A stretch of DNA of 64,000 bases from Burhinus oedicnemus (lineage: Eukaryota; Chordata; Aves; Charadriiformes; Burhinidae), in the NCBI GenBank assembly GCA_008921705.1, contig VFFE01008908.1, positions 836,786 to 900,785 on the forward strand, given 5' to 3'. Below the pieces are notes generated by a model. That model worked only from the letters and a program-made list of their open reading frames with translations. It was not told the DNA's origin and searched no databases. How positions within the stretch are numbered: position 1 is the stretch's first letter; each line of letters opens with the position of its first letter. Below, piece by piece: positions 27,284 through 40,205 of the stretch. The translations under genes and the position numbers were made by a program.

Positions 27284-30200
27284 TGCAGTTGGGAGGTGAC
27301 AAATCCCTTTTTCTGGTGACAAACACTCTGCACATCAGCTCAGCCGTACCTCGAAAGGGATATGCGAGTAAATCCCTGCTGCAGTAGCTGGCAGCGAGCA
27401 TATTGGGAAACAGATGGTGCTGTGCTACAATTTTACCTGCTGTAAGGCCAATGCATAATTTAGCAATACAGAAACATGAATTGTATTCCAGTGGCTGCTG
27501 CGTTCTTGTGGGGGTTTTTATTCAATTTAACAATCAGCAGGAGAAAGGGGTAGAGGATATTATACCTAACTCTTTTTTTTTTTTTCTGTTGGATTCCCAA
27601 AGGATTTGGAAATGTAGCATGCACTAGATTTGTTTTTGAATCGCTGAATTTATTTCCCCCTTGCCATTTCTGTGCGAATCCTAGGAATGGGTTGTGTGCC
27701 GTGAGGTGCGTGCTGAAGGAGCTCGCTGCCTCTGTGGGGAAGGGACAGATGTCCCTGTGTCCTCCCAAGGACAGCTAACGCTACAGATGGGGAGGGATGG
27801 GAAGAACAGGGCTGTGTAGGGCAGGGACGGTGCCCTCTATCTGTGTCCCTGCCTCAGAGCTGTGCCCCTAATGACAGATGCTGTTCTCTCTGCAGGCAGC
27901 CTATGGTAGAGTGGAGCCCCTTTCAGCTTACAGCTGTGCTTTCTCTATCCCCAAGACCCTAGTCCTGGAGTTTTTCCCACCTTAAAGCTACTGCCTGTCT
28001 CCTGACAGTTCCTCCAATCCTTTTTCCCCACTGTGGCCCAAATATCCTTGTTTGCCTCCCTGAAGGATGAAAAATAGGATGCAGGGGGCAAGAGGCGTAC
28101 AGCAGCCTCAGCTTTGGTGGATGCTGAAGGTGGGACAGGACCTGGTGAGCCACCCAATGTCCCGTAGTCTGCAGTGGTCCCGTACTGAGAGGGGCAGGTG
28201 CGTGTAAGGAGAAGGAAGTTTTGGCCCCTCAGTTCCTTGTGTGATTTTTTCAAAACTTGAGAAACAAGTATGGGACAGGAGGTAATGCAGTGGGGCGTAG
28301 CAGAGCCCAGTCACCAGGAGCTGGAAGTCCTCCTTCTTCCTCCTGATGGTAGTACTGGAGGAAGAGAAGGACTGGGTGCTCTGGTTTCCCTGGGCTTGGT
28401 GTCCCCTGTCCCCTTCCCTTCCAACCACATGCTCAGGATGGGAACAGGGCTCCTGGGAAACATTCTCCACGAGCAGCAGGGCAGGATGGCGTCACCTGCT
28501 GAAAAAAGGCAAGCAAAGGGCTTTTTGTGCTACAGTTTTGCCCATTAACCTGAATGAGAATAGCAGCTATTTTTATTTTTTTTTAAAAAAAAGTCAATTT
28601 GATCCTCTGACCACAGAAAGAGCCGAATATGAGCACTCCAGCTCTGTTTCCAAGCATCCTCTTCCTGCTCCAAATGGCTTCCTTTCCCTGGCTAAGCTCT
28701 CATGTCCTCTCCAAGGAGGATGGGGAAAAATGCATTATAATTTTGCAGTCTTGGCAAATGAGGAATCACGCCCAGGAAAACAAATACCCGTTAATTAGGA
28801 CCGTGAAACGCTGATTGAATCACAGCTCTGATAATGGCAAGGGCAGTTTGCAAGCCTGCTTTATATCCCAAAGGGGGGGGATAAAAAAAAAAAAAGAGTT
28901 TTTCTTTTAGGAAGCCATTTCAGCCACTCCTATCCATCTATTTAAAAGTTGCTCTGCCAACAGGTACTTCTCAGTTACTGCGTTGTTTCCATTTGAAGTA
29001 CGAGGGAGAGACTGAAGTTATTGCCTAGGATAATTGTTAACAAATGCTGAATTCTTATTTGTGCCCATTATAGCAGGGATAACTTTTTTTAAGCATACGA
29101 ATGGTCTCCGATTGACCCCCATTGGGGAATTTCGGTTGTTGCAGGACGGCCAGAAGAGAGATGAGGAAACTGTGGGGAGCCTGGCCGGGGTAAAGCCCTG
29201 CTCCCAGCGTGTCCGCTTAGCTTCCCTGCGCTGCCAAGGCAACGAGGGAAAAGTTTAAAGGGGTTAAACAGAACAAAACGCTGGATCCAAACTATATTTT
29301 AAAGCTTTTTTTTTTTTTCTGTGGATGAGTCTGTGCTATTGAGAGCCCTTTGGTAAAGTCCACTCTCCCTTTCTGCCATCACCTCTCTCCTCTTATTCTC
29401 CCCAGTAGGCTACGAACCAAGTGCCTCTGGTTTAGTGGTGGGCTGGGGTAACCCACACATCTGCACCCACATCCTCACCCTCCCCCTATGCCAAGATAAA
29501 AGGGGTCGCACAACTTTACCTGCTGGATCTGGCTGCAGACGTGCTGGCAAGCGGGGGAGCTGGGACGAGCGAGACCCCAGCGCTGTGCCATACTTGTGTC
29601 TGGTGGGGGGCCGTGAGAAAGGGGTGAGATGTGGGGAAACCTGGCCTGGCAGGGACAAGGTGCTCCAGCACCTGCACCCTGTGTTCTGAAGGGGTGAGGT
29701 CCCCCTTTCCTCCTGCCTTGAACAGGCTGACTCAGCAGCCGCAGCCACCACGGCCATCCCTCCATCCCCTCCATCCCTTCCGCCTTTCCCTCCCTGCTTC
29801 CTTTCCCATTGTTTGTGTTTTTTCTGACGTTTCCTGATGTCACCGCTCCCACCTCAGGGGCATCTGATACAGCTGCTGCTGGCGTCAGGCCTTTCTCTTG
29901 GAGCTTTTTTTAAAAAGGGAGGAAAAATTGGACCAGGACTCCTTGCTTTTGTTCTTGGGAGGGGATCTGCTCAGCTTGAACGTGCGAAATATGTGTTGCC
30001 TTAACTTGGCCCGTCTTTCTTGTTGAGAGGAACTTTCAGTTTCTGTAGTATAAGTGCAGATTTCTTCTCCAAATATAGAAAGCTTCAGGGCAAATACAAG
30101 GGTGGCAACTGGGGGAGGACTGACCTGTGTGGTGGCTCCAGAAGGCACCTCATGAAACTCAGCGCAGAGTTATGGTTCAGGCTTTTGGTGCCGAGACAGA

Positions 30201-30507
30201 TCTTGTGGGCCCCAGCTACGTGGGTGATTGATTCATGACCTGTTCACGTTCTGGTACTCCCTGGGCTAGGTAGAAAAAAAAAAAATATGTTTAATAAAAA
30301 AAAATTAAATGTAAATAATCTTGGATGGTTTGAGTAGCTTATGATTGCAGAATGCCTGCTTAGGCCAAGGAGAGGAGAACTGAGCAATGGCAGGAGGAGC
30401 TGCAGGACGTGGTGGTGAAGGGTCACTGCTGGGGGTCGGCGTGTTGGTGGGGCAGCACGTGGAGCTCTCATGGCACGCCCGGCCTTGCTGTGAGCCTATT
30501 GAGGGCA

Positions 30508-30552
30508 GTTGGAGTCTTTCCATTGATTTCAATGGGCTTTGGATCAAGCCCA
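30508..30552. repeat. ancient amniote repeat relic
   Basis: Contains CCATTGATTTCAATGGGC followed by TTTGGATCAAGCCC. The partly palindromic block (CATTGA...TCAATG) plus the GGATCA(A/G)GCCC end is a recurrent interspersed motif in bird, turtle and crocodilian genomes. I recognise the motif but cannot assign the repeat family without a library search. Confidence 0.5.
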
Positions 30553-32164
30553 TGCCGTGCTGTTTGTTTATTTTGGAAGACTTTTGAGGATAAAAGCACC
30601 CTTTCAATGGCTGCGCTTTCTCCTTCTCCTTTGGTTCAGTTGCTCCTTGCGCCCCGTGGCCCCGTGTTGTTGGATGCACGCTTATTTTTCTGAACAGCCA
30701 GCAGCTCGTGTGCTTTGGAAAGCTTGCTTTTAGTCTTACTCGTAGCAAGGTTTAGTGCCGCGTATAAGCAACGTGGTGCCTCTATGGGGAAAGGCCATGA
30801 GCTGCTTGACTCGTTTCCTTTTCCATGGTCAAACAGCATGGAGACTCACCTTCAAGAAGTACACTGCTAATGCCAGAGCTCATCTGCTCTAACAACAAAA
30901 CATACTGATTTGCCTCCTTTCAAATTCTGGGTGGTTATTCCCCATTTATTTGCTCAGAGCTGACAAACGCGCACTGTGCAGGTACTTTGTTAGTAAAATG
31001 AGGCACTAATTGCTGTAGCGAGAGATGATACACTGTGAAATGATGTTTTTTTGCTTCCTAGCTCAAGAAGCATAGTACAGCAGATCCGCATTCTCAGAAA
31101 ACATCACTCCGTAGCACTGAGAGCGCTAGCAACTTATTATATAGATTTACAGTACCAATTTCTTCTTGCCTTTTCTGTTTACCAGTGCTGTCTCTTTCCA
31201 CTGGTTTGTGATTCTCCCTCTGCAAAAACTGGCTGGGAAAATGCACTGCTCTGCCTCAAAAGGCTCTGAACTGAACTCGTCCATGGTAGGTGGGACAAGA
31301 CCTGTTGACCTCAGGTTGTGCTGGATCAAGCCCCAGATAAAAATGGTGACAGGACCATTCTCTTGAGCATGCCGGAGCGGCGGGGCTGGGTGCTGGTGGT
31401 CTGGTCTGGGGGAGACGTGGGGAGTACAGCACGATGGAGATGGAGCTTGGCTACTTCAAATATGGATTTTGACGAAAAGCTTACATTGGTATTGGCACTC
31501 TGGTGTGCCAAATACTGAATGGACACAGAAATGAATCCTGTTGGGTTTATGGTCTGAAACTGGGGGGAGGGAGAAGAAGCACAAAGGCGTCCAAGATAGT
31601 ATCTTGGTTCATGTCTGATAGGCTGCAGTGATCTAAACTCTGTCATCGGAGCACGTATATAGGGAAGGACAAGTCCTTTCCTGGGTGTACACCTTTCCTG
31701 GGCTAGGCATGACCCATAAAGTCTAATCAAGGGCAGAGCATTGCCCTGAGTCATGATTTTTCTGGAGGCTACAGCATCCCGGGTTACTCATCCTGAGAGA
31801 ATGAATGCACCGAGGATATAATTACAATAGTTAGACATCATTTATTCTCACTCTTTTAAAGATTCTTGTCAGGAGACTGATAGGTTTGGGTTGTTATTTT
31901 TGTCTTTGTGGCCATATATATCATGCAAAATGCTGAAACTTTACTATCTCATTTATGCTTTCTCTTATAGCGTTGTAGATCTCTGCCCAGTATTTAGGTT
32001 AGGTAGTAATTCTACCCCATTTGCCATAGATTAACGAGGCTATAAAATAATCATAAAGCTGAGGCAGCCCTGGATTTTCATGCTCCTCACGTATTTATAT
32101 CTACCATGAAATACTTCATCCAAAAGTAATTATCTGACTTCTTCAGGCTCCCTTTAATACTCCT

Positions 32165-33300
32165 TGCCGACTCAAAATGCAGGAGACGCTGCCCCATTTT
32201 TGGCTGGCACAGCAGCAGGGCGATGCCAGCATCCATCGTGGAGCGGTGCCTCGGGGGCCGAGGGAAGCCGAGCTGGTTTGGTACCTGTCGGGGAGTGCGG
32301 TGCCTGACCAAGTGACCGGTCGGCAGAGCTGGGGAAGAAACCTTCCCGCTGCTGCTGGGGCTGTGGGAAACGCAGGACAAAACCGGTGGGGCTGGATGTG
32401 TCGCCTTGCCTGGAACTCCAGCCCCTTGGTCCTCCAGACTTGGAATGTGCCACTCCTCTGATAAGTCCCTGAAGCATTTCATGGCTCCAGTAAGGCGATG
32501 GACAGGAAGAGTGACGTCCACTACTACAATACAAACCACAGAAGCGTGTGGCGTTGCTCCGAGCTGTTGGGAAGCTGCTGCAGCAGGTCTGGGTGGGAGG
32601 CAGAGGGGGCTGTGCTGACCCACCTGAATATTTGGGCATGTGAGGTGGAAATTTTGTCAGAACTGGTGTGTCCGTGCACAGAAGCTGTTATAATTTTGCC
32701 TCCAAAATGAGTATTTTGTGCACTTTTACTCCCCTGCCAGTTTGGGGAGGTAGAGGTGTGAGACTGCTGGGACTGCAGGTGTAGAGGGAAAATGTGGGTT
32801 TGTCCCTTCCTATCATTTATTATCGTGGCATGTGACAGCTGCCTGTCCCTGTGTTCTGTAGGGTCTCAGCCCCTCTTCTGCAGAGGCTCCTCATCCCCTC
32901 TCGGGCTTGGGGACCATCTCCATGGTCTGGTTGTTGGGAGAGGAGGCACGGGCACAGTCCGCACGGCAGCGAGAGCGACCTGCTACAGGGCTGGGGAGGT
33001 GTAAGGCAAAATGGGCAGCTTGGAGAGAGATGGCTCTTCCTGCTGCAGCTTCCAAAGGCAGCCACGGCCTCTCCTCCATGCCGTCACTTCCCATGGGCGC
33101 TCCCCAGAGACATGGCCCAAAGGTGGAGGTCGGGGGGTGCCTCCCTCTCGCCTGGCCCAGCCGCGGGCTGGCGCGGTGCGATTCATTTCCTCCAGCAGCA
33201 CTGTTACCGCCCCGGTCACAGTGCGGCTCTGGGCGAAGCCCCCTCTGCAGAAAGTGGTGGTGATGCTTTCTCTGCAGCTTTGAGGATGCCCCAGGTTTCC
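32165..33300. other. GC-rich region with two CpG-dense patches
   Basis: Compared with its flanks, this stretch is GC-rich, and CpG is locally frequent in two patches, about 32221-32400 and 33061-33240, each with about 13-14 CpGs per 180 bp by eye. Long overlapping frames on both strands (155-182 codons) reflect stop-codon depletion in GC-rich DNA, and none shows recognisable domains. It could be a regulatory element, a non-coding first exon of an upstream isoform, or simply GC-rich flank. It lies about 7 kb upstream of the recognised first coding exon. Confidence 0.4.
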
Positions 33301-33507
33301 ACCCTGTGCTCATTTGATCTCTGCTTTCCTCCAGATGTGCCTTGGGAGCGGCACTGAGTGCAGGATGATTTCCCATGTCACGGGTGGTGACACTCTTCTC
33401 CCGATGAAGCTTTCTCTGAGAAGGAAGCCCTTCCCACAAAACAGAGAAGAGGAGGATGGATCTCTAGGCTCTGGCCCCATCCTAGAGTGGGGAAGGCAGC
33501 ATCACAT

Positions 33508-33700
33508 TAGAATCATAGAATGGTTTAGGTTGGAAGGGACCTTCAAGATCACCTAGTTCCAACCCCCCTGCCATGGGCAGGGCCACCTCCCACTAGACCA
33601 AGTTACTCAAAGCCCCATCCAACCTGGCCATGAACACCTCCAGGGATGGGGCCTCCACAGCAACCTGTTCCAGTGCCTCGTCACCCTCAGAGTGAAAAAT
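33508..33700 (-). repeat. CR1 LINE 3' fragment (copy 2)
   Basis: It begins with TAGAATCATAGAATGG and follows the CR1 3' end for about 190 bp in minus-strand orientation. Compared with copies 1 and 3, a short block is missing between the GGGATGGGG and CAACCTGTTCC segments, an internal deletion of roughly 10 bases. The right end runs into an AT-only stretch (TTAATTAATTAAATTAAT). Confidence 0.92.
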
Positions 33701-34216
33701 TTAATTAATTAAATTAATCCCACAGATGTCCTGACCTGCTGTGCGGTGTCCCTGGGGCAGGTCTCCATGCCTGGGGAGCTGCAGACAGCAGTGCTGGTGA
33801 CTGGGTAGGTGGCAACCTTTCTGCGGGTCCCCAGCTTGTTGTCACCTGTGCCGCTGAGAAAGGGCATAGAGAATGCAGTTTGAAAGCAGGTGCTGTGTGT
33901 GTCATAGAAGGAAATCCTCTTTCAGGTGGAAATCAATTTTTTTCTTCTGTTTTTTTTTTTAACCTTCTTTCCCCAGAAGTCTGGGATGATGTTTCCACTT
34001 ATTATGTATCTGTTCTATGCAAACTGACTTTACAGGGCTGTAGACTTCTACCAACTTAGAAATGCGTGTGTATAAAAATTTAAATAGAATTTGTATATAG
34101 GTATATGTTAAATAGTGACATGCATTAGAAGTCGTGCTCACTGCTGCCAAATTGTGTGTAAACCTCTTGAACTACATCCTCACCTGATTATATGCATATG
34201 GACACGTGAGGTTTCA

Positions 34217-34262
34217 CAGAAGTCAGTGGAGCTGTGCCAAATTATACCCCTGATGCCCTGGC
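34217..34262. repeat. possible ancient amniote repeat relic
   Basis: GAAGTCAGTGGAGCTGTGCC followed by AAATTATACC and CTGATGCCCTGG resembles, in order, the same old interspersed family whose clearer copy lies at 55700-55781. It is heavily degenerate, so the call is tentative. Confidence 0.4.
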
Positions 34263-34907
34263 CATCAGCTAGTGGAGGAGCTAGATCTGTGTTATGAAAA
34301 CTGGGTGACACGTTCTGATGGCACCAGTGTGTAGAAAAAGATGATAAACCCTGGCTTGTGAAACTGGAGCATATGCTACTTGTTTTGAACCTGACCTGAT
34401 TTTGTAGTTCTAGGTATAGCGGGTAGGAAAGTTTGCTGTTCGAGGAATCAGACTGCAAGCTGTTTAATCATTTATAAAGTTAAAAGGCAGTGGCACTTCA
34501 TTTCTGATGTGAAGTGCTAATTAGTTTACTATGGGATACAGACTGCAGGAAATTCGTGTTTCTGGCACAGCGGCTGTTCGTCTTTAAAAGTATGTTTATT
34601 TGTCATGGCATTAGGTTTATATCATTAGTGCAGAGCAATATAAGTACAGCCTGAGCTGTCGGAGAGGAGGAAAAAAGACAGTACCTCATTTCGAAGTATG
34701 TAACGCTGCCGTTAAAGGAGCTCATTAGAGGCTGTGCCTTACCCAGGGAGAGGAGCACTGGGTACCAAAGCCTCCCTCTGCAGCTGTGGATCATTTCGGG
34801 TCTAGTTGTGGCTTTCAGCTACATCAGTCACTTGACTTAGGTGCGGTTCAGCGGCCAAAAGCTGGGAATCCAAATTTTTGGTGGGAGGTGTCCAAATACC
34901 TACATCA

Positions 34908-35330
34908 CATCATAGAATGGTTTGGGTTGGATGGGACCTTCAAGATCATGTAGTTCCAACCCCCCTGCCATGGGCAGGACCACCTCCCACTAGACCGAGT
35001 TACTTAAAGCCCCATCCAGCCTGGCCTTGAACACTTCTAGGCATGGGGCTTCCACGGCTTCCCTGGGCAACCTGTTCCAGTGCCTCACCAACCGCAGAGT
35101 GAAAAATTTCTTCCTGAGATGTAATCTAAATCTCCCCTCTTCCAGCCTGAAGCCATTACCCCTCGTCCTATCACTACCTGCCCTTGTACAAAGTCCCTCT
35201 CCAGCCTTCTTGTAGGACCCTTTCAGATACTGGAAGGCTGCTATAAGGTCTCCCCGGAGCCTTCTCTTCTCCAGGCTGAACAGCCCCACCTCTCTCAGCC
35301 TGTCCTCATAGCAGAGGGGCTCTATGAGGA
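34908..35330 (-). repeat. CR1 LINE 3' fragment (copy 3, longest)
   Basis: Longest CR1 copy in the window, again on the minus strand. The left boundary is the ATCATAGAATGG block. The minus-strand frame 34990-35289 reads 99 codons of the C-terminal end of the CR1 ORF2 product, including LFSLEKRRLRGDLIAAFQYL, EEGRFRLHLRKKFF and RHWNRLPREAV. It is 5'-truncated near 35330, where the remaining ORF2 sequence is absent, so it is a dead-on-arrival copy. It lies 1.2 kb from copy 2 in the same orientation. Confidence 0.95.
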
Positions 35331-38300
35331 TGCTGTTCTTAGCCTTAAAGGAGGGTGACGTGGTCCTTTCATGCAGGCTTCCTTTGCTTTCTAAATCAAG
35401 GTTTGATAAGGGGAATGGTGGTAGATAAATCTTTGTGGAACTGTAAACTTATTTCTGAGAGGTCCCCAAAATTCATGCTAATATAGAGGATTAAAGTAGA
35501 TTAGTTAAGAATATCTTGTTGGGGTTTTTTTTCAATAATCTCAAAGAATAAAATTGCTTTGCAAACACCTTTTACTAGGAGTTGAATCTTGCTTCAAAAG
35601 CTCTTGATCAGGACAGGTTGGATTACAGACTTATCCTATGCACCAGTGCTGCTTTTTAAGCATCTTATGTACTGAGAGGTTACAACATCAAAGGGAGGGT
35701 GCCCGATGACTATATTTCACTTTATCTTTATTAAGTTGGTAATTAAGGGCCAGAGTGTAGCAAAAACGATTTTTGAAAAGTCACTTCATCTTTATTTGGG
35801 GTTAATTGCGCTAACGCTCACAGCTTGACAGGCTTGTTTCATGACAGGAATGTAAAAAAAAGTGTTAGAGGGATGTGCAGCTTTCAGCATTGTCTGAGAA
35901 AGTCCTAATTCCCAAGTAATCCTGTTGTTCGTGCTCATGAAAACTCCTATAAATCAGGACCTTTGGGCATTTTTTGGAAATGTATTTTTAAAAGCGGTGT
36001 CATCATGCGCTGTCGGCTTGTAACTGGAGCAAAATGGGAAGATTTTGATGAAAACTTAAACACGTGGATTTGTGCAGAAAGGAGAACCGTGTCTGGGTGT
36101 AGGGGGGTGAGATGGGACTGTGGGTGGCTTGTGGTGGACAGTGTGGTACCACAGCCCTCTGGCTCCTAGCACAGACCTCAGTGACGCTTATCATGGTCCT
36201 GAGACCATCCCAGGGTATCAGGGCCTGAGGGTTTGAACCCTGGGAGTTGAGGTAACAGCAGATTTCAAAATAGTGATGTGTGCCATGAAACAGAACTGTT
36301 TCTCATAATCTTGTGAGGGCTGTCTCAGTGTCTTTTTTTGGTCTTCGCTGAACTTTACTGCTTGCTCTACAGAATAGTGTGAATATTGGTTGCAAGCATG
36401 TGTAGTCAATGTAGGAGGACAGATTATGGATTAAAGTGTGTTTTAATGCACCGGTTATGACAGACATCTGCTAGCCCATATAACTAGGCATTTTGTGCAT
36501 CTGCACAATAACTCACCTTTTACTGTTGAAGGCTGAGACCAAAAATGATCAAAGCTTTAATTTCATTACCTGCCACTAGGGACTTTGTGTGTGTGTCCTT
36601 TTTCCTATATGACTAATCAAAAGTTGTATCTAGGGGCAATACTGCTTTGTAGATAGAAGGGAAGATTGATGCTCTTGTCCTGTGGTCTCCCGGGTAGATG
36701 AATTCTCTATTCATGTGAACTTCATATAAGCTACTTTGAAAAGAAAAGCAGCGATTCAGCTAAGCCTGGTTCCATTCACTTTGGCAAAGAAAAACATGCA
36801 AGGAAGCCTGAGAATCAATCCACTTGGGATCATCTTTTCCTATTATGTCGGTAGCAAACCTTTGTTCTCTTTTAATACTCATTATTCTGGAACTACGATC
36901 AATAATGAACCTGCCACGCGTCAAGTTTTCTGTCTTCTTTTTAAGTGATGTTCTCCTTAGATTCCTGTTGTGTAGGCTTATTCCTTACCATAAATGAAGG
37001 CCCTGTTGTTCATATGACTATACATCAAATAGATCTGCAGTAGCTGTCTCTTGTGTTCTCTTGAAAGTGGAACGTACATCTACAAAGACCTTTCCGGAGA
37101 TAATCTGTCTTCCCCTCCTCTTTCCTCGTAGAATAGATATCTGGATACTACAGCCTTTGGAAACCAGCTGGGTATTTTACTGGCTTTCCCTTGCTGAATT
37201 TTGTAATCTCTGCTCTGACTCTAAGGAGTTTGGATGCTATTTAGGTATTGCAAATTAACCCACTTGCAATCAGATTCTGCAAGTGGAAGTCAATAAAAGA
37301 CTTAAGATTGATTTGAATGGGTAATTCATCAGCTGCATATTAAAACACCAAATTTTTTCTAAATTGCATGTAGCTCTTTGGTTTTTTTTTCGTCCTGTGA
37401 GTGTTCAACACTACGCCCCATGTTCAAGGGATGGCGCGCCATGGTGTGATTACTGCCTCGTGTACTTGGATCAACTGGGAGGGTGAAGTCCAGATGGCAC
37501 TTGCTTCTTATTTCTTTTATCACCTGCTTTGTCTGCAGAAGGGATGACAAGCTGTGTGTGAAGCTTTCATTCGTGACACTGGACTTGAAGTCCATATACC
37601 TTAAGTAAGGGTGGGGGAAGAGGTTCCTGCCTTGCTCTGCCTAGCCTACACGTGGAGCTACAGCTTTACTACAAGAACATAAAGCCAGCATCAAGGTAAT
37701 GGAAATGCTGATGGATAAAGTGGTTGGGAGCGCTGAGGAGGGAGGGCCTGAGCGTACAAATGGCTCTGCCTTCTGAGGCGGAGCCATCTGAGGCTGTCGC
37801 TCAGGCACACAGTAATTTGCGAAGCATAAAGGGTAACTGTGCAAAACGTGTAAGTTCCTATTTAAAGATACCATGGATCATAGACCTTAAAAAAAAAAAA
37901 ATCCCTTGCGCTGTGTTAAAGGAGAAAATCCTCATTCTTAATTTTTGTGCTCTAATTAGGTGATAAGGAAAACAAAAAGGCACTGAAGACAGCAGGCACA
38001 GCAGGAGTATTTAAACTTTCCATAGTGGGTTGGTTGGATTTTCCTGGCGCAGGATGGGGCTGTTCCCTGCGCTGTTTCTTTAACTACAAAGCTCCTTTTC
38101 TTTTCTTTTAGAAATGGAACTTGAAAATTGGATTTTCTTTTTTTATCCTTGTGTTTAAATTTGGATATGACTTGACCATAACGCACAGATGCCATTGGAG
38201 GTTTTCCTGGCTGGTTCCTCTCCAAAGCGGTGTTATCTGAGGGAACGGCAATTACTGGCTGCCAAGCCTGGCGCTGGTACTGGCTTAGGCTATTGGAATA

Positions 38301-39879
38301 ACTCTCTCCAGATATTTGGCACTGCTCTCTCCTGGTGAAAAACAGAAACTTTTTCCATTTTGTGCGTTCGTGTTGATGTTAAAGTCCTCTATACACAGAA
38401 CAGTGATGGGCAACATTGGAGGAGGAGGAAGACTTCCTTGTGGCCGCAGGCTCTACGAGAGCATTCAAAGGGGCAATAAACCTCTTGGGGTGGATATAGG
38501 GATGCTGGATTTCAATTGCAGAGCCCGAGTCTTTACTTACAGCTTATTATAGCAAGAGGCATCTCTCTCTGCATCGGCACACTTTGTAACAGCTTCTAAT
38601 AATACTCGAAATGTTGTTGTCATTGTTCACCCCGTATGAAACCAAGTCCTGGAGAGGTTTAAACTCCCTGGCAGCAGCGTAGCCAGTAGATAGCAGCACT
38701 AAGAGCAGCAGAGCTGCTCTTGCTTCCTTATAAATAAGAGGAAAGAGTGCGGTGCTTGGAGACATGCAGGTCTGAAGCCTGTCTAAAACGGGCAGTCGTC
38801 TGCCCTAAGAATTACATCACCCCAGCTACGACGCAGGATTTGACTGTGCATGACCGCAGGGCACTTGCGATGTGAAGAAGGTTGGTTAATACGGAATGAA
38901 ATGGGGTTTGTGAATACTTGCGCTGCGCTATGAGCACGCAGGGTGTCTTCCTCCCCTGTAGAGCATTTGGGACGGCACTGTCGCAACTCCGGTGTAGGGG
39001 CCGTTTGCAGCCAGCGCCCTTGGGGAAGCAGCACCAGCAACACCCAGGGATTTAGGTCTCCCATGCAGCCTTTGTGCAAGCTGTTCCTGCTCCCTTTTCC
39101 TTCCTTTCGTTGCACAAGAGAGAGTACTTCTACAGGGCGGTTGCTCTTGCTGATGGTTTTAGCCAAAAATCTGCTCTTTGAGGAGTTCCTTCAGCAAGGT
39201 GCGGATGGTGGCACGTGGGGCTCCCCGCAGCTTCTGCCCCAAAAAGCTTAGGAAATGTCAAATCCTCTGAAGGGGGTCTTAAAAAGATTAATTGCCCTTT
39301 GACTTCCACCATCCCTTAGCTTTTAAGAGAAGAGAGCTCACAAATGAAAGGTGCTGCTTGTCGGCATTAACAGTTTAAGTCCCAGAAGGGCAGGGTGCTG
39401 CTTAATTTTATATTGACTACCGAGGCAAGGCTGGAGTCTCTTGTGGGCTATTATTTCAGTGTTTATTTGCTGTGGGCTGTTTGTGAAGAGCTCAGCTAGC
39501 ACGGGCAGCTTTGTTTTTCTCACGCAGGGAGTGCTGCATTAATGGAGTTATGTTCATTTAACAGGAGAGCAAAATCATCTCTTTAGCAGGTGTGGAGCGT
39601 TTAATCGGTACGATGCAACAACCGAAGGGGAGGCGTGGAGCAGGGAGATGGCTCTGTGCTGCGGGCATCTACCGTGACCCGAGCTGGAAGAGAAGTTAGT
39701 GCATCTATTTCTGCAGGACTATTCTGATTGGGGTGGTTTGGTTGTTGGTTTGGTGTTTTTTTTCTCCTCCTTTCCGCCACTTGCTGGCTCCCAGAGGTGC
39801 TTTTTTTAAAAACAGGATTTCTAGTGTATAATTTGAGTACGGGCTCAGCCGGGAGAAAACGATGACAGCTTTGTTCCCT
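35331..39879. other. non-coding flank, no gene recognised
   Basis: No supported exon between the third CR1 copy and the FRMD4B promoter region. A 12-bp palindrome ATGGCGCGCCAT lies at 37431-37442. Other contents are an A13 run at 37889-37901 and ordinary AT-rich sequence. CpG frequency rises from about 39.86 kb. Confidence 0.65.
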
Positions 39880-40078
39880 GTACGGCAGATAATGAGGTGT
39901 CGGAGGCAGATAGCACCCTGTGTTCGGCAGGAGCGGCGTGTGAAGCTCTTGCCCGGCTTACTGAAGTGCGGCGGCGATTACCGCTGGCGAGCGGTTTCCT
40001 TCTCCTCCTGCCGCGTCTAAATGGGGTTGTTGTCAGGGCATATGGCGAAAAGGGTTAAAATTTAATTAGAAAACATAG

Positions 40079-40090
40079 CGGTAGCTACCG
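40079..40090. promoter_or_regulatory. 12-bp perfect palindrome upstream of TATA
   Basis: CGGTAGCTACCG is its own reverse complement and ends 16 bp before the upstream TATA-like box. Palindromes in this position are often sites for dimeric transcription factors. I do not recognise the factor. Confidence 0.45.
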
Positions 40091-40106
40091 GAGCTTAACG
40101 GAGATT

Positions 40107-40113
40107 TATATAA
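40107..40113 (+). promoter_or_regulatory. upstream TATA-like box
   Basis: TATATAA followed by GCC, preceded by GAGATT. If used, transcription would start near 40135-40140 and give a 5' leader of about 270 nt that contains two upstream ORFs. Confidence 0.5.
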
Positions 40114-40205
40114 GCCGCTAAGAAGGACAAGGCTGCTGTGTGAGCTGCTGGTTGGGCTGAGCTACTGCAGCCGCTGGCTGGGCTTCAGGCGCCGCCGGCC
40201 AGGGC

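Larger units (their letters stand above)
27284..33507. other. non-coding flank, no gene recognised
   Basis: No supported exon. Low-complexity patches occur at 27573-27585 (T13), 28576-28592, 28870-28895 (G run then A run), 29306-29318 (T13) and 30274-30304 (A-rich). The last 1.1 kb before the CR1 copy at 33508 is GC-rich and is listed separately. Confidence 0.65.

Noticed and set aside
32087..33439. overlapping 155-182-codon frames on both strands
   Set aside because: Explained by stop-codon depletion in GC-rich sequence; no domain is recognisable. The region was kept only as a composition feature.
34990..35289. 99-codon minus-strand frame with clear protein similarity
   Set aside because: Rejected as a host gene. 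It is the C-terminal remnant of CR1 ORF2 in a 5'-truncated element.
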